A stretch of 64,000 nucleotides of DNA from Ewingella americana. Its GTDB lineage: Bacteria > Pseudomonadota > Gammaproteobacteria > Enterobacterales > Enterobacteriaceae. Shown piece after piece: positions 18,447 through 27,400 of this stretch. Every line of letters begins with the position of its first letter. The first letter of the stretch is position 1. The translations under genes were made by a program, and so were the position numbers. The notes under the pieces were generated by a model. It made no database searches and had not been told where the DNA came from. It worked only from the letters and a program-made list of their open reading frames with translations. The stretch covers positions 524,580 to 588,579 of the forward strand of contig NZ_RCZD01000002.1 of the NCBI RefSeq assembly GCF_006438725.1, written 5' to 3'.

Positions 18447-19565
18447 TTATTCGCTTTCGGTTTTCTTCTCATGTGCCAGCAATGCCTGTTTGCGCTCAAC
18501 CCCCCAGCGATAGCCGGAAATCTGCCCGTCATTTTTCACCACCCGGTGACAGGGAATAGCCACCGCCAGTAAATTGGCGGCACAGGCGCCCGCCACTGCG
18601 CGAACTGCTGTCGGAGCCCCCATATTCTGCGCTATCTGCGAATAACTGGCCGTCGTGCCGAAGGGAATTTCACGTAATGCCTGCCAGACACGCTGCTGAA
18701 AAGCGGTGCCGCGAATGTCCAAAGGCAGATCTAACCCTTTTTGTGGCGCATCGACGAACCCGATGATTGTTGCCATCCGTTGCTCAAAATCTGGGTTTGC
18801 GCCCTGTAAAACTGCATGGTGGAAACTGTCCTGCAATTGTTGAATCAATCGCTCCGGGTCATCGCCCAACAAAATGGCACAGATCCCCCGCGAACTTTCG
18901 GCGACTAAAATATTGCCTAAAGAGCATTTCCCGATAGCAAACCACACCTCAACGCCGCGTCCGCCAGACCGGAAGGCATTAGGCGTCATGCCCAGCACAG
19001 CAGGTGAGTTTTCGTAAAATCGCCCATCCGAACCATAGCCCGACTGGTAAATCGCCTCAGTGACCGGCACATTCTCCAGCAAGTTTTCACGCATACGACG
19101 GGTACGCAGCGCTAACCCATACTCTTTCGGCGTGACCCCGGTTTGGGCTTTGAATAAACGATGAAAATAGTAAGGGCTGATACCCACGCTGGTGGCAAGA
19201 TCATTGAGCGTAAGAGCCTGATCGGCTTGCTCAATCAGGCGGCAAGCGCGTTCAACTTGCCGTGTATGGTGCTGTACCAGCGAAATCAGCCCCTGACGGC
19301 AGCGCTTACAGGGACGAAAACCCGCCCGTTCTGCCGCCTCGGCATCGGTAAAAAACACCACATTTTTAGGATTGGGTTGCCGCGAGGCGCAGGACGGCGC
19401 GCAGTAAATACCGGTGGTTTTCACCGCATAAACGAATTGCCCATCGGCGGAGGCATTACAATCCACCACCGCCTGCCAGCGTGGATCATTGTGAGTCTCT
19501 GTTAGGGTATTTGACGGGTCAATTTGGCCGGACAAGGTTGTCACTGGCATGTTTTTTGCTGACAT
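18447..19565 (-). CDS. ada: Bifunctional DNA alkylation-repair protein and activator Ada
   Basis: 372 residues. The N-terminal zinc/methyl-phosphotriester domain has Cys55, Cys59, Cys86 and Cys89, the same spacing as Cys38/42/69/72 of E. coli Ada with a 17-residue N-terminal extension. An AraC-type helix-turn-helix follows (SVGISPYYFHRLFKAQTGVTPKEY), and the C-terminal methyltransferase has AIPCHRVV with Cys339. It repairs O6-methylguanine and methylphosphotriesters and, once methylated, activates adaptive-response genes. AGAGG precedes the ATG. It converges with fosA, only 5 bases apart. No alkB follows. Confidence 0.95.
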   Translation of the reverse strand: MSAKNMPVTTLSGQIDPSNTLTETHNDPRWQAVVDCNASADGQFVYAVKTTGIYCAPSCASRQPNPKNVVFFTDAEAAERAGFRPCKRCRQGLISLVQHHTRQVERACRLIEQADQALTLNDLATSVGISPYYFHRLFKAQTGVTPKEYGLALRTRRMRENLLENVPVTEAIYQSGYGSDGRFYENSPAVLGMTPNAFRSGGRGVEVWFAIGKCSLGNILVAESSRGICAILLGDDPERLIQQLQDSFHHAVLQGANPDFEQRMATIIGFVDAPQKGLDLPLDIRGTAFQQRVWQALREIPFGTTASYSQIAQNMGAPTAVRAVAGACAANLLAVAIPCHRVVKNDGQISGYRWGVERKQALLAHEKKTESE

Positions 19566-19795
19566 AGCGGAACCTCTTAGGTTTTCAGCGGGTTGAATAA
19601 CAGCATATCCAGCCTGGTTTAGCTGCGCCCTCCGGCCCTTGCTTTCTCATTCTGCATCAGCCAGAAGCCGGCGTCATTAGGAGACAAACAATATTCACCC
19701 AGGTCACGCCAGCCCTGATACCTGCCCGGCACTTGCCCACGCAGAGGTTTATCATTATAAATCGTAGATTGTTTGCACCGTACGGAGTGGGTTTT

Positions 19796-20272
19796 ATGTC
19801 CTTGAGTATTTTCCCGGTAGCCCTGATCGATCCCAGATTGACGGCACTGGTCGCCGAACTCGACCACTATCAGTCTGCGCTCTACCCCAATGGCAGCGAT
19901 TACAGTATGCCACTGGAAGTGATGGCGAACGCGGTGACCTACCCTTTTCTGGCCGAAACAGAGGGTCAACCGGTGGGCTGCGCCTGCCTCTATCTGGGTA
20001 ATGATGGGATTGCTGAAATTAAACGGGTTTATGTTGCACCCAACGGACGTGGCAAGGGCGTGGCCTCCCGGCTTATTCACTCTCTGGAGGACCACGTTCA
20101 AACCCTGAAGATTGCGGCGGTATATCTTGAAACCGGTATCCACCAGCATGACGCCATCAGCTTATACAAAAAACATGGCTTCAGCCTTACCGGGCCCTTT
20201 GGCAATTATGCCAATGACCCGCTCAGCGTATTTATGGTGAAGACCTTCTCCCCGGCTATTGCGAGCGCTTAA
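19796..20272 (+). CDS. GNAT-family N-acetyltransferase
   Basis: 158 residues from the ATG at 19796 with GGAG 8 bases upstream; a frame to 19733 is open but lacks a site. Classical GNAT motifs: IAEIKRVYVAPNGRGKGVASRLI (acetyl-CoA loop) and LETGIHQHDAISLYKKHGF. Proteins of this form include uncharacterised YsnE-like acetyltransferases. Overlaps the binding-protein gene on the other strand by 17 bases at its 3' end. Substrate not known. Confidence 0.8.
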   Translation: MSLSIFPVALIDPRLTALVAELDHYQSALYPNGSDYSMPLEVMANAVTYPFLAETEGQPVGCACLYLGNDGIAEIKRVYVAPNGRGKGVASRLIHSLEDHVQTLKIAAVYLETGIHQHDAISLYKKHGFSLTGPFGNYANDPLSVFMVKTFSPAIASA

Positions 20273-21044
20273 CCGCCATTTCCAGCGAACCGAAATAGTG
20301 GGTTTTGATTTTTTCCCAGGTGCCGTCGGCAATAATTTTCGCCAGCCCCTCGTTAATCAGTTTTTTGGTTTTTTCGTCACCTTGGCGCATGCCGTAGGCT
20401 GAACCTATACTAAACAGCTTATCGTCACGGACTTCAGGGCCGGTCAGGGCGAAGTCTTTGCCCTCCGGTTTATTGAGGAAACCAAAGGTCACGGCCACGC
20501 CTGGACTGAGGGACGCATCAAGACGACCGGCGATCAAATCCTGATAAATCGTATCCTGATCGGCATAAGCCACCACGTCCACCCCCTTTGGCAACCAGAA
20601 TGTATTGGCATACATTTCCTGAATTGAACCTTGCTGCACTGCGACGCGCTTACCTTTGAGGGACTCAGGTGTGGGTTGCAGCGGGCTGCCTTTACGCGCT
20701 ACCAGTTTGGTCGGAATGTGGAAGACAAAGTCGCTGAAGTCGATCACTTTACGACGTTTTTCTGTTGCGCCCTGCGGCGAGATAAAATCAACTTTCTTGG
20801 CCATCAGCGAAGGAATTTCGGCGTCAAAGCTGCTGACCACAAACTCACATTTAACCTTCATCTCTTTGCAGATGGCATTGGTAATATCAATTTCGAAACC
20901 GCTCGGCGTGCCGTTGGCGTCACGAAACTGGAAAGGTGGGAAAGCCAGATCGGCGCCCACGCGCAGGGTTTCGCCTTCGGCGTGCACCATCGAACTGCCC
21001 ATCATCAGGCCAAATGCGGCCAAAACCAGTGTTCTCTTGATCAT
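20256..21044 (-). CDS. Periplasmic amino-acid-type ABC binding protein
   Basis: 262 residues from the ATG at 21044 (MIKRTLVLAAFG), giving a proper signal peptide cut after VHA; the longer frame to 21134 adds a non-signal tail. Type II binding protein of the ArgT/HisJ group (LRVGADLAFPPFQFRDANG, GFEIDITNAICKEM). It follows the M20 hydrolase gene at 23 bases, so they are one transcript. No permease is present. A ligand related to the hydrolase (a peptide or acylated amino acid) is plausible but unproven. Confidence 0.88.
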   Translation of the reverse strand: MIKRTLVLAAFGLMMGSSMVHAEGETLRVGADLAFPPFQFRDANGTPSGFEIDITNAICKEMKVKCEFVVSSFDAEIPSLMAKKVDFISPQGATEKRRKVIDFSDFVFHIPTKLVARKGSPLQPTPESLKGKRVAVQQGSIQEMYANTFWLPKGVDVVAYADQDTIYQDLIAGRLDASLSPGVAVTFGFLNKPEGKDFALTGPEVRDDKLFSIGSAYGMRQGDEKTKKLINEGLAKIIADGTWEKIKTHYFGSLEMAVKRSQ

Positions 21045-21067
21045 TATTGTTCTCTCATTCCCAGGGG

Positions 21068-22255
21068 TTATCTTTGTGACTGCCAGTGTAAAAATTCTTC
21101 CCGTACCGCATGCAGCATGTCGGGGTTTTGACACAGATCGACAGCGGTCATCGCCAGCGCTTTCGCCGCCAGCAACATGGCATCCAGACCGGCTGCAGAA
21201 CCCGCTGCTTCGGCAAATTCAGGGGTGTGGGGCAATACATCACCGATGCGTAAATAGGGGTGAATCGCCGCGGTTATTTGGCTGACATTGCCGATATCGG
21301 ATGAACCAATACCGCCGCTGAGTGGGGGGGGAACCACGGCCATGCCGAGGGTCTCCAGGTTTTGCTGGAAGTATCCGGCCAGCGTCAGGTTGTTATTTCG
21401 CTCGGCGTAAGTCAGTCCTTCTTCGATTTCCAGCCGTGCACCGCTCATATCTGCTGCCCCCTGCGCGGCGGCGAAAACTTTCTTTTTCACCGAAGCCAGC
21501 CCACCGACGGTGTTGGCGCGCATCAAAAATTTAGCCTCCGCATACGCCGGAACAATATTGGTGGCGCTGCCGCCGTCGGTAATAATGCCGTGGACGCGCA
21601 CGTCGTCGGTGAACAGCTGGCGCAGGGCGTTAATGCCGGTGAAGGTGTGGATCACCGCGTCCAGCGCGCTGATCCCATTTTGTGGAGCAGAGGCCGCATG
21701 GGCCGCTTTACCGAAGAATTTGAAGGTGGCATCGACACAAGCCAGACCGCCACGCGTCACCATGGTTTTATCGCGCGGGTGGAACATCATCACCGCGTCT
21801 ATGTGGTCGAAAAAGCCTTTTTCGGCCAGAATAATTTTGCCTCCGCCCTCTTCCTCTGCCGGTGTCCCTATCACCTCGAGCTTGCCGGTCATCGCTGGGA
21901 AACCCACCTTTAACGCCAGCGCAGCCGCCACCGACGCCGTGCCGATCAGGTTATGGCCGCAGGCGTGTCCTAACCCTTCCAGCGCGTCATATTCCGCCAA
22001 CATCGCAATGGTCGGGCCGGGTTTGCCGCTGTCGAAGGTGGCGCGAAATGCCGTTGCCAGTCCGCCAATTTGCTCTTCAATCGTAAAACCGGCGGCACGT
22101 AACGGAGCAATCAGCGCCGCCGACGACATTATCTCTGCAAAACTTAGCTCAGGATTGGCGTGAATCTTCAGCGCCAGCGCGATGAGTGGTGCCGCGTTTT
22201 GGTCGACACTGTCGATGACCTGCTTTTTTTGATCCGTGGTGGTGCAAAAAGACAT
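21068..22255 (-). CDS. M20-family amidohydrolase (AbgA/AbgB-like)
   Basis: 395 residues from the ATG at 22255 (MSFCTTTDQKK). Metal-binding motifs: LAEYDALEGLGHACGHN, AEEEGGGK, and the histidine in MMFHPRD. The dimerisation domain follows (GKAAHAASAPQNGISALDAV). The family removes acyl groups from amino acids or cleaves p-aminobenzoyl-glutamate and dipeptides; the precise substrate is not visible. Cytoplasmic, no signal peptide. First gene of a two-gene unit with a binding protein, divergent from a LysR regulator. Confidence 0.85.
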   Translation of the reverse strand: MSFCTTTDQKKQVIDSVDQNAAPLIALALKIHANPELSFAEIMSSAALIAPLRAAGFTIEEQIGGLATAFRATFDSGKPGPTIAMLAEYDALEGLGHACGHNLIGTASVAAALALKVGFPAMTGKLEVIGTPAEEEGGGKIILAEKGFFDHIDAVMMFHPRDKTMVTRGGLACVDATFKFFGKAAHAASAPQNGISALDAVIHTFTGINALRQLFTDDVRVHGIITDGGSATNIVPAYAEAKFLMRANTVGGLASVKKKVFAAAQGAADMSGARLEIEEGLTYAERNNNLTLAGYFQQNLETLGMAVVPPPLSGGIGSSDIGNVSQITAAIHPYLRIGDVLPHTPEFAEAAGSAAGLDAMLLAAKALAMTAVDLCQNPDMLHAVREEFLHWQSQR

Positions 22256-22453
22256 TTTTAATTCCCTGCTCTGGTGCAAAACCAAAAAATATTTTGGCCT
22301 GAACGGATAAGTACGACGCAACAACTCGCTTTAATGCCTTAGAAATAGGGCTTTTATGGCGTTTGGTCAAATTCAGGCTTTTTATCTGTTGTGCTTTCTT
22401 CGCAAAAATTATTTTATGGGTATAGGTTTTTACACCCAACCCAGAGGGGCGGA

Positions 22454-23323
22454 ATGAACGAGAAAGACTGGCTGATCCTGCGTGCCGTCTGGCAGCACAA
22501 AAATATTACCCGCGCCGCTGAGCAGCTCTATACCTCGCAACCGGCGCTGAGCTATCGCCTGCGGCAGATTGAACGCAAGCTGGCGATCCGGCTGTTTGTG
22601 GACGGGCAGAAAGGGTTGGTGTTCAGCGCGCAAGGAGAATATCTCGCCCAGCACGCGCTGACCGTATTGCGGGATTTACAGCAGCTAAAAATTACCCTGC
22701 ACAGCATGGATCAGGGGCAGCAGGGGGAGATTTCCCTCGGCGTGTCGAGCAACTATGCAGCGTATCGCCTGCCCGCATTATTGAGTCAGTTCCGCCAGTC
22801 GCACCCAGGGATCCGCGTGAATCTGATGAGTGGTTTCAGCGAGGAGATATTTCAGAAGTTATTGCGTAATGAGATTGATATGGCGCTGGTCAAAGATGAC
22901 TTTAACTGGAAAGAAGGCAAGCATCTGGTTGAAGAGGATGACTATTTTCTGGTGAACCGGCAGGATTTTGATTTTGCCCTGCTGCCACAGATGCCGCAAA
23001 TCAAGATTCATCACGGCGCGCACGTCACGCAGTTAATTGAACGCTGGTGGAACGCCAATTTCTCTCATGCACCCAACATTGCCATGGAAGTGGACAAGCT
23101 CGAAGTCTGTCTGGCGAAGGTGGAACATGGTCTCGGTTACGCCATTGTTGCCACCTATTTGCCGCTGGCTGAGCATCTTTACCGCCGCCCGATCAGCGTT
23201 GACGGGCAGACGGTAAAAAACCGCACCTGGCTGCTGCACCGTCACACACTGAATACCTCGCCAGTAATGCAGGCGTTTATTCATCTGATGCAAACTGCGC
23301 AGCACGGCGAGAGCAGAGGCTGA
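22454..23323 (+). CDS. LysR-family regulator of the M20/binding-protein unit
   Basis: 289 residues from the ATG at 22454 (MNEKDWLILRAVWQHKN) with GAGGGGCGGA upstream; the open frame begins earlier at 22391. N-terminal LysR helix-turn-helix (NITRAAEQLYTSQPALSYRLRQIE) and a standard effector-binding domain (GEISLGVSSNYAAYRLP). Divergent from the M20 gene, with 198 bases between the starts, the usual arrangement for a LysR protein controlling its neighbour. The region between is AT-rich, but I cannot fix a T-N11-A box. Confidence 0.85.
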   Translation: MNEKDWLILRAVWQHKNITRAAEQLYTSQPALSYRLRQIERKLAIRLFVDGQKGLVFSAQGEYLAQHALTVLRDLQQLKITLHSMDQGQQGEISLGVSSNYAAYRLPALLSQFRQSHPGIRVNLMSGFSEEIFQKLLRNEIDMALVKDDFNWKEGKHLVEEDDYFLVNRQDFDFALLPQMPQIKIHHGAHVTQLIERWWNANFSHAPNIAMEVDKLEVCLAKVEHGLGYAIVATYLPLAEHLYRRPISVDGQTVKNRTWLLHRHTLNTSPVMQAFIHLMQTAQHGESRG

Positions 23324-23340
23324 TCGTCATAGACTGACAG

Positions 23341-24222
23341 TTAAAGCGTCAGCGTCCCGTCGATCAGCGTGCAGGTATGCCCGCCGATCCACGGCTCGCC
23401 GCCGACATACTCTACCGCCACACAGCCTAGGCGCTGGCGCAACGTGCCCTGCCGCACCTGATAACTCTCTGCGCTATTTTCGCCATCGGGGAAGCCCTGC
23501 ATTTTCAGCACCCGCGCCAGACAAGCGTTGGCACTGCCCGTCACCGGGTCTTCCACCAATACGCCCTGCTCTACCAGCAGCGCCCGCACTTCGTAATCTG
23601 CCGGGCCATCTGCTGCATGCGTGCCAAAAACGGCCACGCCATCCACACCGCAGCCCTGCTGTAATTGCTCGATCGCCTGCATATTGCCCACAATATCCAG
23701 ACAAGCCTGCGCACTTTCCATACGCACCACCAGCCAGCGGATGCCCATATTTACCACCAACGGGATCACATCTGACTGAATCTTGCCGCCCGCCAGTGCC
23801 ACGGTGAGCAACGGGCGATGTGCGTCATCGAGCGGAGTGATTTCCGCCGCAGGTGCACTAAATGCCAGCCCACCGTCATCGAGCATTTTGACCGGAACCA
23901 GCCCCACGCCGCACTCCTGAATCACAAACCCCGGACGTTTGGGCTGCAAACCTGCTTCCAGTAAGGCATGCGCAGTGCCGAGCGTCGGGTGTCCTGCAAA
24001 GGGGAATTCAGTATCCGGCGTGAAAATACGCACGCGATAGTCTGCCGTTGGGTCCGTTGGCTTGAGAACAAAGGTGGTTTCAGAAAGATTGGTCCAGCGC
24101 GCCATGGCCTGCATTTCGCCATCGGTAAGACCGTCGGCATCGAGAATAACCGCCAGCGGATTGCCTTTCAGCGGGACAGAGGTGAAGACATCAACTTGTT
24201 TAAAACGGCGCATTTGCGTCAT
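23341..24222 (-). CDS. PhzF-family isomerase-like protein
   Basis: 293 residues; shows FKQVDVFTSVPLKGNPLAVI, Glu48 in NLSETTFV (the catalytic acid of PhzF) and FAGHPTLGTAHALL. PhzF itself isomerises a dihydro-anthranilate in phenazine synthesis; most enterobacterial members (YddE-like) have unknown substrates, and no phenazine genes are near. AGGACC precedes the ATG. It ends 18 bases from the LysR stop, convergent. Divergent from the N-hydroxylase gene across 78 bases. Confidence 0.85.
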   Translation of the reverse strand: MTQMRRFKQVDVFTSVPLKGNPLAVILDADGLTDGEMQAMARWTNLSETTFVLKPTDPTADYRVRIFTPDTEFPFAGHPTLGTAHALLEAGLQPKRPGFVIQECGVGLVPVKMLDDGGLAFSAPAAEITPLDDAHRPLLTVALAGGKIQSDVIPLVVNMGIRWLVVRMESAQACLDIVGNMQAIEQLQQGCGVDGVAVFGTHAADGPADYEVRALLVEQGVLVEDPVTGSANACLARVLKMQGFPDGENSAESYQVRQGTLRQRLGCVAVEYVGGEPWIGGHTCTLIDGTLTL

Positions 24223-24261
24223 GAAAGGTCCTATTTAAAATCCGCTTTGAGGGCATTGTTC

Positions 24262-24279
24262 TATGATTAAGAAATCATA
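24262..24279. promoter_or_regulatory. Dyad in the phzF-like / N-hydroxylase intergenic region
   Basis: TATGATT, AAGA, AATCATA: a perfect 7-4-7 inverted repeat 22 bases before the hydroxylase ATG. Iron control would fit the gene, but the sequence does not have the Fur 7-1-7 geometry, so the binder is unknown. Confidence 0.35.
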
Positions 24280-24300
24280 AAGGGAAAAGGAATTTAAATC

Positions 24301-25581
24301 ATGTCGGCAGTCGATTTGATTGGTGTAGGTATCGGTCCGTTTAACCTGAGTCTGGCAGCCCTGGCGAAGGATACCGGCAAAATTCAGAGCGCCTTTTTTG
24401 ATGCCAACAAAGAGTTTAGCTGGCACCCAGGCATGCTGTTGCCCACCGCCACCATGCAGACCTATGTCTTACAGGATTTGGTGACCACGGTTGCGCCACG
24501 TAGCGCGTTTTCGTTTATCAATTACCTGGTGGAACAGAAGAAGATCTACCGTTTCCTCGCCACTGAGCAGTTGATCATCAGCCGCGATGAGTTTTCCGAT
24601 TATCTGCGCTGGGCCTGCGCGCACATTGATCACCTGCACTTCTCGCAGCCGGTCGATGCCATCGATTTTGATGACGCGAAGCAGGAGTTCATCATTCATA
24701 CCCAAAAAGGCCTGCACCGGGCACGCAACATTTGTCTCGGCACCGGCCACGCGCCCTGGGTGCCAAAATCGGCCCGCTCAGCGATGGGCAAAAACTGTTT
24801 TCACGCCTCGGAAATGGAACTGCGCGAACCGGACTTTACCGGTAAACGGGTGATGGTTGTCGGCGGCGGTCAGAGTGGCGCCGACATTATTCTTAACGCG
24901 CTGGATAATCACTGGGGAGCGTTCGCCGAACTGAGCTGGCTGTCGCGCAGACCGAACTTTCAGCCGCTGGATGAGTCGATTTTTACCAACGAATATTTCA
25001 CCCCTGAGTACGTCAATTACTTCTATACCCTGCCGGAAGAGATCCGTGAGCAGGAGATAAAAACCCAGAAACTGCCCTCCGATGGCATCAGCTATCACAC
25101 GCTGGAAGCCATTTACAAACAGCTTTACCACCGCTTTGACGTGCTACATCAGCCGCGCAACGTACGTTTGTTGCCGCACCGCGCGCTGGACAACATAAAG
25201 GACGAAGCCGACGGCAGCTACCGTTTACAGGCGCTGCACGGGCTGGAGAATTGCGAAGAGCACTTCGAGGCCGACATGGTTATTCTCGCGACGGGTTACC
25301 GGCCGGGCCTGCCGGATTATCTGGAGCCGCTGCTGGACCGCATCCCTTACGATCGCGAACAACATTTGCCGCTGCGCCCCAACTTTAACCTCGAGTGGGA
25401 AGGCCCGGCGAACAACCGTATTTATGCGGTCAACGCCGGTATTCATAGCCACGGCAGCGCCGAGGGACAACTGACGCTGACGGCCTGGCGGTCGGCAAAA
25501 ATCCTCAACCATCTGCTGGGCGAAGATCATTACGATCTCAGCCCAGGCCCGTCGCTGGTGCAATGGTGGAGCGGCGATTAG
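24301..25581 (+). CDS. Lysine N6 / ornithine N5 monooxygenase family protein (SidA/IucD/PvdA)
   Basis: 426 residues. FAD-binding GVGIGPFNLSLAAL near the N-terminus, an NADPH-binding VGGGQSGAD at 187-195, and the LATGYRPGLP motif, all diagnostic of N-hydroxylating monooxygenases. These make N-hydroxylysine or N-hydroxyornithine for hydroxamate siderophores. No siderophore synthetase, acetyltransferase or receptor lies in the window, so it is an orphan. Which amino acid is used cannot be told. AAAAGGAA precedes the ATG. Tail-to-tail 4-base overlap with cyaB. Confidence 0.88.
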   Translation: MSAVDLIGVGIGPFNLSLAALAKDTGKIQSAFFDANKEFSWHPGMLLPTATMQTYVLQDLVTTVAPRSAFSFINYLVEQKKIYRFLATEQLIISRDEFSDYLRWACAHIDHLHFSQPVDAIDFDDAKQEFIIHTQKGLHRARNICLGTGHAPWVPKSARSAMGKNCFHASEMELREPDFTGKRVMVVGGGQSGADIILNALDNHWGAFAELSWLSRRPNFQPLDESIFTNEYFTPEYVNYFYTLPEEIREQEIKTQKLPSDGISYHTLEAIYKQLYHRFDVLHQPRNVRLLPHRALDNIKDEADGSYRLQALHGLENCEEHFEADMVILATGYRPGLPDYLEPLLDRIPYDREQHLPLRPNFNLEWEGPANNRIYAVNAGIHSHGSAEGQLTLTAWRSAKILNHLLGEDHYDLSPGPSLVQWWSGD

Positions 25582-26111
25582 TCCGCCCTGGTGTGCTTTC
25601 CTTTCGCATTGAGTAAATCCACATAGGCCTGATCGATCAGCTCCTGACGGTCTATGTGTAATTTCTCCAGCAGATCTTCCGCTATCGCGATGCCCTGCTC
25701 AGGCGTTTCGTTATCGGCCAGCACCACTTCAAATTCCAGATAATCCCCGAGCCCCTTCACGCGATCCAGATGCAGACGGGTCTGCCCCACCATAAACAGG
25801 GTACGCTGTTTGATTACCCGTCCGGCAGCACCGTAGGCCAGCGTCAGAGTGTTGCGCAAGCCGTCAGGATCGGCCGTTTCGGTGAGCACATAAAAGCTGG
25901 GTTTGGGACCGGCCTGATCCGGGCGCTGATAGAAGATCAGTTCACCGCGATCGGCCGCCAGCGTGCGCAGTTTAAGGCGCCCATGCGGACAGATGAAGAA
26001 CGTATCATCCTGGTCGATAAGATCCGGCAGACCTTCGGCCATCAGGCCGATTTTTTCGTACATCGCTGAAAAATCATCAATTCTGGCTTTTATCTCAATA
26101 TTTCTGGCCAT
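25578..26111 (-). CDS. cyaB: Class IV adenylate cyclase-like CYTH protein CyaB
   Basis: 177 residues from the ATG at 26111 (MARNIEIKARI) with AAGGAA upstream. CYTH fold: the N-terminal acidic/lysine metal-binding motif IEIKAR, then GRLKLRTL, GELIFYQRPDQAGPKPSFY, and LDRVKGLGDYLEFEVV. Class IV cyclases (first described in Aeromonas) make cAMP from ATP; other CYTH proteins bind triphosphates. Its length and motifs favour the CyaB subgroup. The normal class I cyclase of enterics would be elsewhere, so this may be a second cAMP source. Convergent with the N-hydroxylase. Confidence 0.78.
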   Translation of the reverse strand: MARNIEIKARIDDFSAMYEKIGLMAEGLPDLIDQDDTFFICPHGRLKLRTLAADRGELIFYQRPDQAGPKPSFYVLTETADPDGLRNTLTLAYGAAGRVIKQRTLFMVGQTRLHLDRVKGLGDYLEFEVVLADNETPEQGIAIAEDLLEKLHIDRQELIDQAYVDLLNAKGKHTRAD

Positions 26112-26277
26112 GCTATTTCCTTTTATACCGCCCATGGATACTGCGTTTTACCCTATCACCATGACGCTAAAGTGGCATCTGCTGATTTGATCTGGGGCGC
26201 TAAAACGGCGATAAAACAACCCGCTTAATGTGTCAGGTGCTAGGCTGGGGATCGGAAATATCATTGAGGGAATAACC

Positions 26278-27237
26278 ATGATACAGAAAGCTGAAACCCG
26301 TATTGTCACGCTGACTCTGGCACCTTCACTCGACAGCGCGACTATCACGCCGAAAATCTATCCCGAAGGGAAATTGCGCTGCACCGCGCCGGTGTTTGAA
26401 CCCGGCGGCGGCGGTATCAACGTGGCGCGTGCCATCGTGCATCTTGGTGGAAAAGCCACGGCATTATTCCCCATCGGCGGCCCGACGGGTGCCCATCTGG
26501 CGCAGTTGCTGGAACAGGAAGGCATCACCACCGAGACACTGGAAACCGAAGACTGGACACGCCAGAATCTGCATGTCCATACCGAAAACACCGGTGAGCA
26601 GTACCGCTTTGTGATGCCGGGCGCGAAGCTTACCGCCGCCGAATTCGACGCATTGAGCGTCAAAGTGACGCAGCTTCCGGCGGGTTCTATTTTGGTGGTC
26701 AGCGGCAGTTTACCGCCGGGAACGGAGGTCGCGGCACTGACCGGGCTGCTGCAAAAAGCCAAACTTGCCGGGCTGCACTGTATTCTCGACAGTTCCGGCG
26801 ATGCGCTGGCCGCCGGACTGAAACTGGGCGGGCTGGCGCTGGTCAAACCCAATCAGAATGAGCTGGCACAGCTGGTCGGTCATCCGCTGGAAAAACCGGG
26901 TGACGTACTCGATGCAGCGCGCCAAATTATTCGTGACGGCGGTGCTGAACGCGTGGTGGTTTCTCTTGGGCCACAAGGCGCGCTGGCGGTAGATGCCGAA
27001 CGCTGGTTCCAGGTGATCCCGCCACCAGTGAAGAAAATGAGCACCGTCGGCGCAGGGGACAGCATGGTCGGCGCGATGACGCTAAAACTGGCAGCGGGTG
27101 CAGACCTGCTGGATATTGTGCGCTACGGCGTGGCGGCAGGCAGCGCGGCGACGCTCAACATCGGCACCCGCCTGTGTTCACATACCGATACCCAAGGTAT
27201 TTACGATTACCTTTGCCAGCAGACCCCGGCTCACTAG
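26278..27237 (+). CDS. pfkB: 6-phosphofructokinase II PfkB
   Basis: 319 residues (E. coli 309) from the ATG at 26278 with GAGGG upstream. PfkB/ribokinase fold: GGGGINVARAIVHLGG, KPNQNELAQLVG and the catalytic STVGAGDSMVG (Asp261). Phosphorylates fructose 6-phosphate; PfkB is also known to act on tagatose 6-phosphate, the intermediate of the gat pathway about 10 kb away, which otherwise has no kinase here. Single-gene unit ending in a strong terminator. Confidence 0.92.
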   Translation: MIQKAETRIVTLTLAPSLDSATITPKIYPEGKLRCTAPVFEPGGGGINVARAIVHLGGKATALFPIGGPTGAHLAQLLEQEGITTETLETEDWTRQNLHVHTENTGEQYRFVMPGAKLTAAEFDALSVKVTQLPAGSILVVSGSLPPGTEVAALTGLLQKAKLAGLHCILDSSGDALAAGLKLGGLALVKPNQNELAQLVGHPLEKPGDVLDAARQIIRDGGAERVVVSLGPQGALAVDAERWFQVIPPPVKKMSTVGAGDSMVGAMTLKLAAGADLLDIVRYGVAAGSAATLNIGTRLCSHTDTQGIYDYLCQQTPAH

Positions 27238-27256
27238 CTGGGCGGACGTCCTTCAC

Positions 27257-27299
27257 TTTGCGCCCTGCTATTGCGTCGGGGCGCAAATTCTTCCTCTTT
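27257..27299 (+). terminator. Intrinsic terminator after pfkB
   Basis: 9-bp stem TTTGCGCCC (27257-27265) / GGGCGCAAA (27279-27287) followed by TTCTTCCTCTTT. Confidence 0.7.
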
Positions 27300-27400
27300 C
27301 CCCTTAGGCTTTTCAGGTGATAACCAGATAAACTCGCCGCATCGGGTGTCGCGCACACCTTTTCCGTCACGCCAGATTAGGCCGGAGGCCAACGTCCAGA

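Noticed and set aside
24262..24279. Fur box before the N-hydroxylase
   Set aside because: The dyad is 7-4-7 and lacks the 7-1-7 GATAATGATAATCATTATC pattern, so only an unnamed dyad is reported.
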